From the NCBI GenBank assembly GCA_019914995.1, contig CM034131.1:2790001-2854000 (forward strand): DNA of 64,000 nucleotides, in the 5' to 3' direction. This DNA comes from Acanthochlamys bracteata (taxonomy: Eukaryota > Streptophyta > Magnoliopsida > Pandanales > Velloziaceae). Position numbers and translations under genes: made by a program. Below the pieces are notes generated by a model. That model was not told the DNA's origin and ran no database searches. It worked only from the letters and a program-made list of their open reading frames with translations. Shown in pieces: positions 22,510-33,490 of this stretch (the stretch's first letter is position 1; each line of letters starts with the position of its first letter).

Positions 22510-23677
22510 TTAGTAGATTGTTTATGTAACGTAGCTCATGTATTCTAACAATGTGGACTGTGGAGAGAAGGTGATGATTTTTAGTATGTTGGTCATCCTC
22601 TCATGTTCATTGTAACTTTTAAATGCAATGACTTGCAGTGTTGCAGAATGTTGATCGATCATTAACATATGTGAATGAAGTTTGTGTGATTTTAAGTGAT
22701 ATATCTCAAATTAGAATAGGACTAACATTGTGTAGAGCCGAAAATTTAGGCATTCTAAATGATTGAATGTGATTAAAATATAAAAGATAACATGCATAAA
22801 AAATTTTAATCATACAAATGTGCCTCGAATTAATACATTGAGAATATGGCAAAGTTCATTGCAAACTGTAAACTATTGCCTCTGAAGAGAATGTCTTCAA
22901 GGATGCCTTTCATGTCATACAAAAGCCCTTCTAGTTTATAGAAGGCAAGAAGGGCCTTGAAAAATTAAAACACATTGAAATTAAATAACGTGAAAATTTT
23001 CCGTTTTGGTTGTTTTGCTAGTGAGCGAATATTGATTTGAGGTACATATGAGTTTTATATGATAACTGGTGTACAGAAGTTGTTACCAGTGGAGTTTTGA
23101 AATTTTTACCTGGAATAAAACATAAAAGATATTAGCTCTTTTTTTTTCCCTGCTTTGACCGTTTATCAAAATACATTAGAATTTCATATATTTTAGTATA
23201 TAAAGATGTCACCTTTTTTGTTCAAAGAACTAGTTATGACCAATTCAATTCAAGAATTTTGTCATTTGTTTTGTAGAAAGAACTAGTTGTAATCAGTTCA
23301 AATGCAGGTATTGTTTTGTTTATATCACCATATGATTTGCTCCGCAGTTGATTAATTTTCTGTTCTGATTGTAAACTACTGTTCTACAAACTGCTGTGGT
23401 CTGAGATTCAAGTCTGCAACAACTTCTTGTTATTCAGCTTCAGAAACAACTTGCTCAAATTCTATTTTCAGAAGTTCAGAAAACACCATTACTCACCAAC
23501 TAACTTGAGAGACGTTTAGCCAGAGCAAACAATACCATTCTTCTATCTGAAATGATCGATATATTCTTATGGAGAGAGCTATACATCAAGAAGATCATGC
23601 TGTTTTCTCACAATCTCACTATGAACATGGTATACACTTGAATATGAATGGAGCCTTCAACATTCATCTTATCTACA
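22510..23677. other. intergenic, no gene seen
   Basis: Holds the 3' UTR of the ubiquitin-like gene near its start. I see no coding sequence or clear repeat in the rest. Confidence 0.5.
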
Positions 23678-24790
23678 TTATTTACGCTTGTTCTGCTTCC
23701 AAAAGAAAAACTGATTTGACAATTGTTTGAAGCTGCTCTTTAGCCCACCTACCGAATGAGATCTGTTTACTGATGATTGATCTCTTCCTATCTTCCTCTC
23801 AAGCTCTTCCGATAGAGAATTAACAAGAGCATCAAAACGTCTTTTTGGTGTTGGGTACCTCGAGATGGATTTTGTAATACCTCTCAACCTACAACAAGCA
23901 AAAGAAAAGAAGCAACCTACTAAGATATTGAAACAGGAAACGAGATGAATAAAATTTAATTGTGAATGGGAAGTAACTAAAACCTCCGAGCAAAGGCCTG
24001 GATTTCAGCTAGTCGGTGCTCGTTTTGTGGCGTGAATCCATAGGAGATCATGGTAGGCTTCTCCCCCTCCTGCTCTACCATCCTTCTAAAAATTTCCAAT
24101 GCTTTTGACTATGCTGCTCAACAGCATTCCACTCTCTCGTCCCCGGTTTTAGACCTTTATCTTGCATCTTATTTAGCAATCTGACACGCCATATCCAAAT
24201 TCCTCTCCTTCTTGCAGCAGTGAGCAAAACATTGAAGTGGGAAACAAGTAACTCGTATGACAAATTATTTGGTTCAGGCCCTCTATCAAGTAATTCCTCA
24301 AAAATTTCAAGAGCAGCCCACTACTTCTTTGCCTTCCCTAGTACCCACATTATATAATCACACACTGATAGGCTTACTTCAGCCTCCGCTTCCCTTATTT
24401 CTTTCAGACAATTCCTTTGCCACTGTGTAATGTGCCTCTTGGTTACATGTCCATGCAAGTCGTTCATATACATCCTTGCCAGGTCTAAGTATGCCTTATC
24501 CGTATTGACAAGCAGCTGCAATAACTTTACCAGATAAATCAGTCCGGCTTACAAGCCACTGTCGCATAACTAAATAGCAGACCTGAACAGTGAACTTCTC
24601 AATATTGACAAACTCATCTTCCCAGCCATCATCAGTATCCTTTCTGAGTTCTCCCTTTTTATATGCCTCTCTAAACTTTACAAAAAGTTGAATTGTCCCA
24701 TAAGCATCATTCACCTTCCTGTAAGCTCGCAAAGCAGTAGAGTAAGTAGCAGGCGAAGGGGATAAGCCATTCTTCTCTATTTCAAAAAAG
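23678..24790 (-). pseudogene. chimeric PPR-protein pseudogene fused to an unrecognised 3' exon
   Basis: On the minus strand, pieces of a P-class pentatricopeptide repeat protein follow in order but in different frames: YRKVNDAYGTIQLFVKFREA (near 24700), DKAYLDLARMYMNDL (near 24490), then YELLVSHFNVLLTAARRRG and MQDKGLKPGTREWNA (24263-24120), then RMVEQEGEKPTMISYG (about 24040-24090). Frame changes near 24500 and 24120 and a stop near 24320 break it, so it cannot encode a whole PPR protein. After MISYG the sequence switches to FTPQNEHRLAEIQAFARR, then a clean GT-AG intron (23889-23983) leads to a last exon ending at 23678 (RGITKSISRYPTPKRRFDAL...), a basic sequence I do not recognise and not a PPR motif. 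The right edge abuts a Gypsy gag fossil. PPR proteins normally bind organelle RNA. Confidence 0.65.
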
Positions 24791-26329
24791 GTATTTCAAT
24801 GTTGACCTTCCGTTTCTCGATTGTCACGACTGTTTCTTTGCTGTTTGTTGGAGCCTCCCTTGATTCCTGCTAAGTCAAGTGTAGCCTCCTTGACTTGGTG
24901 GCTTTCTTCCCTGCAGTTGCCCTCGAAGCTATTCAAGGGCTTGCTCTTCTTTAGCCTTTTGAACTCGTTGAGGTATTTGGCGATAGAAATGGCGGTGTTA
25001 AGATCTTGAGCTGCACAACGTTGAATATACATCATGGCTCACGTTTGTAACACATACTGAAGGCAAATAGGGTAATCTTCTATCAAGTTAGGAATCTCCA
25101 AGATTTAGCTAAAAACTCATTAACATAGTCCTTGATGCTGCTTCATTGGGTTAGTCGCTAAAGCTTTGCCCTAACTTCATTCTCGGCATTCTATGAACAG
25201 AATTGTTGCTTGAGCTCTTTCTTGAACTCAGTCCCAAGTTGCAGTATGTCCCTGTCGATATTGCCATGCCTCCTTTTACACCAGTCTTTCGGTAATCTTC
25301 AAGACGAAGGGCCAATATTTTAGGCCTATTTCATGATACCACGCTTATGAAAAATTGTTCCAAGCTCTATAGGAATTGTCGATCTACTTTGCATTGCATC
25401 GCCTTTTGTAAGTCTTGGACTTGAGAACATCTACATTCGATGGGGATAGAGTTGAGAGTGTGGCAAAACTTACCGTTCAATAACCGCTATTTTCGTAAGA
25501 CAAGTCCATTTGACATCCCCCAACGCAGTGGCCAATCTTCTAACCCTTTCCTTACGGGTCACAACCTCCCTCTTAAGAGTATCAATATCACCAAAAAGAG
25601 TCTTTAGGCTATTTCTTTGGCTAGATCATGAATCAACCATCATGTACTAAGGCGCCTTGATCTCCCCATTTAGCTATTTTATTCCCATTCTAGCTTCTCA
25701 ATGTATTGGCCTAACTCGTACAACTAGTCTACCCTTTCAGCCACGCAGCTCTAACCTTGCGTCCACATCTACCACCACATACCTAAACTTCTTGAGCCCC
25801 CCTCTACTTTTGGAAGCTCTCTTTTCGTTCTCTCTTCCTTCGTGGATAGTGACGTTATTGTCACTTGCAATCTCGCTTAGCTGAATATTAACTATGATGC
25901 TAACTGTAACGAGTCTGACTTTTCTACTATGGATTGTAAGGCACTTACTTACAATATGAAATAACTAAGTCAGCCTAGCTATAAAGGATAGTTGATAACA
26001 TTATAGATTAGATGGAAAGTAGAAAAGTAGGATGAACACTCAAAGAAAGTTGAAAAGAGAACTCTTACAACTACGTTGAAGGTTTTGTTACAATATTTTT
26101 TCGATTGTTCCAAGTGAGATTTCTCTTTATTTCTAATCTCTCCACCTCCTTAACAAGCGTTGAATATTGTTTATATTAGAAGGTGGAGAATACTTCTTCA
26201 TAAAAATTTTAGAATATCTTCATAAAATATGTCCACTTATCAAAATATCTGACACGTAACTCTAGGTGTCTTATATATCTTATATAATATCCTACTCTAT
26301 AAGTGTCTTAGATATTTTAGAGTGTTACA
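24790..26329 (-). mobile_element. Ty3/Gypsy retrotransposon fossil: 5' LTR and gag remnant
   Basis: Minus strand. The 5' LTR is about 25905-26329 (it starts TGTAACACTC in the sense direction), followed by a weak tRNA-like primer site and a gag remnant (about 24796-25880) with the motif AQDLNTAISIAKYLNEF. That motif is clearly related to PQDLNFTIAIAEFLIEF of the plus-strand element at 36242-39359, so both belong to one family. No 3' LTR, protease or polymerase is visible; the element is truncated at about 24790 against the PPR pseudogene. It is broken, with many breaks, and looks old. Confidence 0.75.
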
Positions 26330-27245
26330 GACTACTTACTCAACAATGGTCTATATAGAACACTTTGTCGAAATAAATGAGTCAAATATGCCCACACAAA
26401 CAAACTTGACAAATAATCAAGTGGATAGTTATTGCATAAAAGTCCACCTTCCATTTCTTCTAGCACAAAAGCACGAAAATTTTGGTACAATAAAGCCGGA
26501 AAAGTCAGCATCTAATCCATCTCTTCGAGCTTGTTTATAAGAGAGCGGCTAAGAAGTGAGTTTTTAAAAACTTAATTTTTAAAAATGTATTATTAAAAAG
26601 TGAGTCTACTAGAGCAAATTGATAAAAGTAAATATAGAATGATATCAAAAAGTGACTTTTTGATTAAAAAAATTCATTTCCAGATTACTTACTTAGACAA
26701 GTAAACATACTTTTTCTGTGCAGACTAGAAAGCTTTCTGAATTTGCAGGGAAAAAAAATACCATTATCAAGGGAGATAAAACCCCAACGAAAATATCTGA
26801 AGATAGTGAATTCAATAGGTTTTTTACATGTACCTACAATGTCTAGCTACATTTTCTATCACTAAAAATTGGTTATATTAATTACCGAATCTTATATACA
26901 TGTAGTCTTCTTAAGTGTTTATTACATTTAATAGGATCCGGACGACATATTAAAAGTCGATCTGGTCCGACGCCCTTAATAGGTCAAGTGCAAAAAGATA
27001 AACACGCTTTTCTTCTTAGACGAACCAGTAACCGTCGAAATTGAGCCATCAAGCTTTCATCTGCGCTTTGTAAGGAAAATGCTAAACAACTTGGAAGCTT
27101 ACATGAACTTTCCTATCAATGCTATAACAATTAAACTAGAAATTTGATAATAAATAACGCAGTGTCAATTTAAGACAAGATCTTCATAACAGTAGCTATT
27201 GATATTTCTTACTCTAAGCTTACCTTTACAAACACATCTTAAGCC
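26330..27245. other. intergenic, no gene seen
   Basis: No supported coding sequence, and no clear repeat ends. A 72-residue open frame at 26322-26540 shows no motif. Confidence 0.45.
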
Positions 27246-27249
27246 GATG

Positions 27250-27482
27250 AAACTTTATATTGAAAGTACTTTTGTAATAAAATTTTTCTTAAAAAAAATA
27301 TTTTTATTTTTTAAAAAAAAGTTCTATTTTTTTATATAAAAAAATAAATAATAAAAAAATTTATTATATAAAATTTTTTTATATTTTTTAAACTTTTAAA
27401 TAAATTCTCTAAATAATTTGTAAAAAATATATTGAACTGTGACAGCAAGAATCAGTGGAATGGAATGAAATGCCAAACGACA
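27250..27482. mobile_element. degenerate MITE of the GCGTTTGG family
   Basis: AT-rich, non-coding block containing the family motifs AAAAAGTTCTATTTTTTTAT and AAATAAATTCTCTAAATAAT and ending in ATGCCAAACGACAC. Left end is eroded. Confidence 0.5.
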
Positions 27483-27995
27483 CTATAATTGACGGCATTA
27501 AGAATCAGTGAGACATTACATAGAGGTCATACGCATGTAAAGGTCATACTTATTCACCTAGGGTACAAGGTCCAAATTTGTGAAAATGCAACCTAGAAAC
27601 ACCAAATACACAATAAATTACAACAGCTTTTCAAGAAGTATACACCCTCTAAAAATTCCAAGTTTCATCTTTGAAGCAGTACTCGGATACACAAAAGCTG
27701 TGACAGCAAGAAAAAAGCTACAAGAGAGTAAGAATGGTAAGCAGCACCAAAATAAGTCTTCATGAATGAGCTGGAAGATATTCACATCAAAAGCATTAGC
27801 TTCAAATTCGAATACAAAGTTAGCTGAGAAACTGCTATGAGTGATCAAATACTAGCTGAGGCAATTGGCAGCTAAGATGAAGTTGAACAGACAGCAGAAG
27901 ATTTTACAGAGGATAGATATATCATTATATACAATCACGCTTTCATTACTATAAATAACGGCCACCCCATACAACTCACTTGTGACTTCATGATA

Positions 27996-28751
27996 TCAAC
28001 TCATTTCCAGGTCTTTTAAAGAGAGAACCACTGTGGAAAAAATTTCTGATGGCTCAGCCATTGCTCCATTTCCATAGTCACCACATGCTAACACTTTGGT
28101 TATAGGAGGAATCAACTTTATTCCAAGCTCTAGGATGGTGTTAATGTGGCGCTCCGTAAAAGGATTGTTCCACATGAATGTGTTCATAGCAGGAGCTACA
28201 AATAGAGGTTTGTTGTAATCCCATGCCCGCACAATGCAAGTCAGAAGGTTGTCACACAAGCCACCAGCAATCTGCAAAAGAGTCAAAGTGCAAATGAAGC
28301 AAAGGCTAGTACACGAGTGTCAGTTATACATGACAAAATACTATTGATAGTGGTCAACATCAGTAAATGGGATCAAAAAGCAAGAGATGAAGATTTAATC
28401 AGTCTACTGAATTTACACCTTTGCAAGTGTGTTTGCTGAAAGTGGAGCAATCACCATCAGATCTGCCCATTTCCTTAGCTCAATGTGCAGGACCTGGTCA
28501 CCTACACACTTCCAACTTGACCACTCTTCTTCATCTGTGTAAAGAAATACATCTCTAGGAAGGGAAGCCCTATCTATAAAATGTAATGAAGACTTTGTGA
28601 CCACTGCTCTAACTTCAGCCCATTCTGAGAAAGCACGACAAAGTCTCTCAAACTTAATAGAAGCCACACTGCCAGAAGCAGCCAACAGGACACGTGGTTT
28701 TGCAGGATGCAAAAAACTTCCATTTGCCGCCATAGGTTCCAGATTTTCCAT
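27996..28751 (-). CDS. HAL3: phosphopantothenoylcysteine decarboxylase (HAL3 homologue), complete
   Basis: Two coding exons, 28419-28751 and 27996-28271, joined in frame to 202 residues (Arabidopsis HAL3a has 209). The enzyme uses FMN to decarboxylate 4'-phosphopantothenoylcysteine to 4'-phosphopantetheine, a step of coenzyme A synthesis; plant HAL3 also affects salt tolerance and growth. Key features are intact: the flavoprotein start KPRVLLAASGSVASIKF, the catalytic His89 in VLHIEL, the PAMNTFMW motif with Asn141, and the substrate-clamp ACGDYGNGAMAEP with Cys174. The ATG at 28751 is chosen because it lies just before the conserved domain; a longer in-frame upstream extension (MPCGCAG...) crosses a likely 3' splice site and is probably leader. 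That acceptor (ttgtgcag, 28781-28788) implies a spliced 5' UTR, with the first exon upstream on the right. The nearest strong donor on this strand is at 31773-31774. Confidence 0.95.
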
Positions 28752-28780
28752 AATGACTTCACAACAACCAAATATAATTC
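28752..28780 (-). other. 5' UTR part of HAL3 coding exon 1
   Basis: Between the acceptor AG (28781-28782, preceded by a T/G-rich tract) and the ATG at 28751. It indicates that HAL3 transcripts start further upstream and carry a leader intron. Confidence 0.5.
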
Positions 28781-29304
28781 CTGCACAACCACAAGGCAAC
28801 AGTTGAATCTATCTTTTATAACAGAAGAGTTTAAACAAACCAAAAAAAGCCAAGCTCAGAAGCTTTCATATTCTAACAGAATTCATACACCGCACTTCAG
28901 AAAACCCAGATGACTTTCTGACTAGCAGAAGATAAACATACAATCATTGTTTTGCCCTTATCTACATAAAATTGCTGAAAATACAAAAATGATAAAATGT
29001 GCCAGACTTCTGGCAAATTTTAGAAGAAAAAGATTAGCACGCAATAGAATTCACGAAGCATGCATCAAGATTACCTGACTAGGTAATACAGAAGGCAACA
29101 GCAGTAGAACAGACATCCTTTCTTTTTCTCGATAATTATATTCTGTTCAACAAGTTGTGAAATATGCAGTAATTATATAGCTGATCTCATGCAAGAAACT
29201 GTCCTAGTCACTCAACACATATGTTGGTTTCAATTATGCCTTATCAAAAAGGTACTGCATCTTTTGTCCTGCCTTAGTGCGAAGTCAGCAACATCTTGGT
29301 CTCA

Positions 29305-30252
29305 ACTATGGGTGGCAATATGAGTTTTCAGATTGACAGATATAATAATCGGATCAAAATTGTTCAATTTAACCTAACCTAATTAATAACAAGGTCAAAT
29401 TCGAATCAACCTATTTAATAATAAAAATCATTAAAACGAGATTATAAAAGCTAATTTCTAACTATAATAGGTGAAAAATGTTATGTATTATATATCCAAA
29501 AACAGAAAACATTAATTTCGATAAGATCTACAATAAAAAATAAACTAATCAAAATATGATAAATTAAAAAATATATATATAGGAAGGGATGGACACTCTC
29601 TCCTTATGGACATATCAGCGCACATCAATCCTTTTCCGTCGGTACAAAACTACAAATACGATATCCACCGTTGGATATAAAGAATTGTGTCGAGAATATG
29701 TTGACAAAATTTTAACTCAATCGTATAGCGAATCAATTTTCATCCGGTTTCTTAGTCACAATGACATAAATAAGACAATATATATGTTCTGAATTTTATC
29801 CATTTATGTCATCATGATCAAAAAGCCGAATGAATTTCGATTCGTGATCTAATTGAGCTAAAATTTTGCCAAAATTTTCACGACTCATAGTTCTTCATAT
29901 CCAACGGTAAATATCATTTTTGAAACTTTATACCGACGGAACCGGACTGATGTGCGCCGCTCGCCCCTATTCTCACAAATACATATAAATTATATATATA
30001 TAATAAAATTCAATGTCATTGTTCTAAATATTTTCTAATTATTAGGTACTATATGCTACACAAAATAATTATACGGATTAGATAAATCAATTTCGAATCA
30101 ACTCAAATCTGACCTGAACCCATTTAAATTTTTGGGTCAATTTAGAAGAATTGACTAAAAATTGACCCGAACCTAATTATGATCAAACCCAAACCCTATT
30201 GAAATAGGTTGGATTTGGTCAGATTCGCAAGGGGATATATTGTCACCTATAG
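29305..30252. mobile_element. non-autonomous DNA transposon with GGGTGGCAAT-type ends
   Basis: The left end CTATGGGTGGCAATATGA (from about 29305) and the right end GATATATTGTCACCTATAG (to about 30252) are imperfect inverted repeats. The interior next to each end is related in composition (AACCTAATTA, TTCGAATCAACC on the left; CGAACCTAATTA, GAATCAACTC on the right). No transposase is seen. It contains a second, complete-looking hairpin element (29588-29968), so it is the older of the two. Confidence 0.55.
29588..29968. mobile_element. foldback (hairpin) MITE nested in the 29305-30252 element
   Basis: Arms of about 180 bp are inverted copies. Examples: GCGCACATCAATCC on the left matches the complement of GGACTGATGTGCGC on the right, TCCGTCGGTACAAA matches TTTATACCGACGGA, and CCACCGTTGGATAT matches ATCCAACGGTAAAT. 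The centre (about 29760-29800) carries ATGACATAAATAA against ATTTATGTCAT. No coding capacity. An RNA from it would form a long hairpin and is a likely siRNA source. It shares internal motifs with the hairpin at 34376-34745. Confidence 0.8.
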
Positions 30253-31480
30253 TCTGGACGTTCATATTACAAGCCAAAAACATAGACAGCTCATGTTGCA
30301 ATTCCGACTATGAATACATCGAACTCATGGTCTCTAACTTTGAAAGAGTAGCTAATACCAACAAAGCCTAAATCATCAGATCAATCTCATAAATAAAAAG
30401 GAATTGACATAAACTTGCACGATTATAGTCAGGGCCAAACTTGCAGTTCATCGGCTTTACCTAAACCATTTATACAACCGATGCCTTGCTCAGATAGTTG
30501 TTGATACTAACACTATTACGCGAACCTGTATACATGCCTCAGATCTGTTGTTGACCCCGTTCAATATCAATGAGTATCATTTGCCTTATATTCAAAATTC
30601 GCAGTTTTAACTTACTCCAAACACTTAATGTGCATCACTTTTGCTAAAGACCTTCTCGGATTCTATATAAAGGGTAGAAGGTAATTTAAGATCATAAACT
30701 GAAGCTCATGTATATTAGACCTTTCAAAATTTGCATCACTTTGACCATCAGGGAATAGCAGGTTAAACAAAATTGCCAGATGTCATCAGAAATTGCTAAT
30801 GCAATACCAAGAAATCAAGAAAAAACTTTGATTTGAGAAGAAGATCTAAGCCATGTGCTGCAGCTCCCAACACTCAACCTTCTTTCTTTTCTCTCTTTTT
30901 TTTAAAATAAAATTAAACTCACTCACTCTTCTTATACACCAGCCTAGCTTGGATACTATTGATATAAAATTTAGCAAGATAAAGGAAGAGATGGGGAAGA
31001 ACTTGTTATTGCTTGCTTACATTCAATGTCTTATAACTTACTGCTCTTTATATAGAGCAAAATCTAACAACTCTATGATAAGAATAGAATCACATGAAAA
31101 CTTAATCAGCAACAAACTAAAACTTGGGTAGAAACACCTAAAAAACTAAGGTCACCTAATCCTGGGACAATTAGAAAATACTAACTCTTTCAACTGAATA
31201 TATATATATATATAGTTATATATTGAGAAATCGCTTCAAGTTCATGATAAAATAATAGTTATTCTTCTTGGTGGAGATAGCAACCGGAAAGAGATCGGGA
31301 AGTAGGACTAGTTATTGTCAAGGAAAAGTTAGTCTCGACGGCTATGAGTTTTGGAACAGCCACTCTGTGGAGAGTGTTGTCGAAATCTAGAGAAACAACC
31401 GGTCGTCGTTCACGTAAAAGACAAGTGCGAGAAGCTTCTAGTGGGACGTGCTGTGGCGGAGGCGTAAGCAACCATTTGAT
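30253..31480. other. no gene seen; possibly HAL3 leader intron
   Basis: AT-rich sequence with a TA microsatellite at about 31199-31216. Open frames at 30853-31131 and 31259-31529 show no motifs. If the HAL3 first exon is at 31775-32150, all of this is intron. Confidence 0.4.
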
Positions 31481-31774
31481 TCATCACTGTCAAAGTAGAC
31501 CTTTACCGACTGAGAAACACAGCCGCTAAAGGCAACAAATCAGTCGGTAATATATTTTACCGACTGAATATGTGTTCGTCAGCATTCATTGATATACTTC
31601 AAACATAATGGTTTGGATATAACATGCACAAGCTATACATGTATATGTTTCACAATGAAAATGTTATCATCATCATATTTGTTTACCAAGTAACAAATTT
31701 AAATCCAATGACAAGGAAATTTTCACCATTTCACAGAGGATGGATTATTTGAGCAGAGAAATATTTAAACTTAC

Positions 31775-32150
31775 CTGCAGATTTTTCAGCTCGCGGCGGG
31801 TCAGAAATCAGAAAATACAGATTTTTCAGAGGCAGCTTGGATATGGTGGCGGCAATATGAAATCGCGGTGGACCACCGCCGGGCCGGTGCTGATCCGAGC
31901 GCGATTCAGCTCGCCGGCGACAGCAATTCAAGCAATGGAGGTGGAGGAGATGATGGCCGCAGGGATAATGAAAATATTCCGTCGCCGGTCGGAGAGGGAA
32001 CCGGCCCGGAAGGAAGGTCGCGCCGGGAGAGGGCAGCTCGCGAGGGTTTCGGCCGGGAGGGAAAAACAGGGAAAAGGCGGAAAGAAAAAATAAAAGGAAA
32101 AGAATAAATAAAAGGAGAAGGAAAGAAAACTAATAGGAGAAGAAAGGGGA
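31775..32150 (-). other. GC-rich candidate leader (first) exon with strong splice donor
   Basis: On the minus strand, GC-rich sequence of the kind found in plant 5' UTRs ends at ATCTGCAG followed by gtaagttt (donor 31773-31774). No long frame fits a known protein. The only good minus-strand acceptor without a partner is the one in front of HAL3 (28781), 3 kb away, so this may be the HAL3 leader exon. The alternative is a gene fragment carried inside a CACTA-like element, since similar subterminal repeats lie on both sides. Confidence 0.35.
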
Positions 32151-32217
32151 AAAAATGGAAAATAAAGGGAGAAGGTTGGGATAAAGTAATTGCGTGTTTA
32201 TCTTGTGTGTAAATTGG

Positions 32218-32405
32218 ATGAAATAGAGTTTTTAAAAAATAAATTTAAAAATTAAAAATATTTAATAAAAAATAAATTTTTATATTTATAGTAAGTTTTA
32301 AAATTGAAATAAAAAAAATTATTGATAAAAAAATTTATTTAAATTTTTGTATATATTTTATATTAAAAATGAGTTTAAAAAAGTAGAGTTTGGGGTGTTG
32401 GTGTT
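32218..32405. repeat. AT-rich MITE-like block
   Basis: Contains TATAGTAAGTTTTAAAATTG and ATTGATAAAAAAATTTATTT, which are reverse-complement matches to the interior of the MITE at 41576-41815. Ends are eroded. Confidence 0.5.
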
Positions 32406-32966
32406 TTGGACTTAAGACACATATCCTAAGTACGATAATGAGCTATTATCAAAATTGGATTTGAAATTTGAATAAACAATATGAAATTAATCTGGATAGA
32501 TCTTTAAATAAACCGGTCTCAACTCTAAAACAATTAAACTTGAATCAATAAATCTAATACAAAATAATGAAGATATTAATTTTTAGTCTACAAGTGCACA
32601 ATAATTAAATTCAAAAGCATAATTCAATTCTTTTTGTGTAAAGTTTATCATCTGAATATCAATATAATCGATAATACAAACTCAATTATCGACTATCAAT
32701 ATAGTAGTCGTTAAATTATCAACGAAAACTACATTAGTCAATATTTTTTACCGACTACTTTAGTCATCAAAAGCACTAATACTGTGTTGAATAAGAAATT
32801 AAGTAAAGAACTAGAGAAGTGCCCAAAAATAATACAAACTAATGAACATCAATCATAGGGACACTCGACGAACTCCATTGCAAGATTGGTAGTGATTTGT
32901 GTACGGAAGCAAAATGTCCTCTTATTCAGTGCGTTCTTCCCGTAATGAGTCTAGTTGTTTTGTTCA

Positions 32967-33086
32967 TGTGACGAATTTAGGATTTTTCTCAGAATTAATT
33001 GGCAATGAGAAGAATGAACACAAATCTTTTTGAATATCATCTCAGGGCCATGGATAAATAATATGAGACTAAATTTTTTTTTAACA
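32967..33086 (-). repeat. TRIM left terminal repeat
   Basis: Bounded by TGTGACGAATTT and TTTAACA; homologous to 33366-33485. Confidence 0.88.
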
Positions 33087-33365
33087 CCTGTCCTCCAGCG
33101 AGCGTTCTTTTTTTTAGTAAATTAAACTGATGCGGGCTACATGAATTGGATGAAGCGGACGATCTGTCCTGAAATGAAATAGGCTACTTGTAGTAGAATA
33201 TAGCGAACAACTGTCTCTTTAATAAAACGGACTATCTATCCTGAAATAAAGCGGGTTATCTGTCCTTAAATAAAGCGGACCATAAAGACTCTGAATAGAT
33301 CTAGATAATAAAGTTAAATTTAGCCTACATTTTGGACCGATCCGGTCCAACCCACTCTGATACTA

Positions 33366-33485
33366 TGTCACGAATTTAGAATTTTTTTCAATACCAATTG
33401 CGATGAGAAAAGTGAGCCCCAAGTCTTTATTAATATCATCTCAGAACCATTGATAAGTAATATGGGACTAAATCTTTCTTTAATA
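33366..33485 (-). repeat. TRIM right terminal repeat
   Basis: Begins TGTCACGAATTT directly after the primer-binding site; homologous to 32967-33086. Confidence 0.88.
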
Positions 33486-33490
33486 GTTCA

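Larger units (their letters stand above)
31485..32786. mobile_element. possible CACTA-like transposon ends around a GC-rich block
   Basis: Near the left edge TTACCGACTGA occurs at 31503-31513 and 31557-31567 and inverted at 31540-31550. Near the right edge are ATTATCGACTAT, TAGTCGTTAAAT and TTACCGACTACTTTAG (about 32690-32765). Such clustered, inverted subterminal repeats are typical of CACTA/Spm elements. Possible termini are CACTGTCAAAG at 31485 and, inverted, CACAGTATTAG ending at 32786; they match only partly and no 3-bp target duplication is seen. No transposase is present. Between the ends lies the GC-rich block 31775-32150. Confidence 0.35.
32962..33490 (-). mobile_element. TRIM (terminal-repeat retrotransposon in miniature), ends and target duplication intact
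   Basis: Two direct repeats of 120 bp (32967-33086 and 33366-33485) flank a 279-bp interior. GTTCA at 32962-32966 and 33486-33490 is the target duplication. A primer-binding site matching the tRNA-Met type (TAGTATCAGAGTGGG read on the minus strand) touches the inner edge of the right repeat, so the element is minus-oriented. No coding sequence is present, as is normal for TRIMs, which depend on proteins of other elements. The terminal repeats differ at roughly a quarter of positions, so the insertion is old. The interior carries three to four imperfect tandem copies of an AAAGCGGACTATCTGTCCT-like unit (about 33154-33285). Confidence 0.9.

Noticed and set aside
22640-23660. Searched for a 3' LTR that would make the PPR chimera part of the 24790-26329 Gypsy element
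   Set aside because: No sequence resembling the LTR at 25905-26329 was found here, so capture inside one intact element is not supported.
29588-29968. Hairpin considered as a microRNA gene
   Set aside because: Arms of about 180 bp, inverted ends and a related copy at 34376 fit a foldback MITE better than a MIR gene; processing data would be needed.
31740-32107. Plus-strand open frames of 117 and 79 residues rich in Arg, Gly and Ala
   Set aside because: They come from GC-rich sequence without stops, show no motif, and the splice donor on the minus strand points to an antisense leader exon or fragment.
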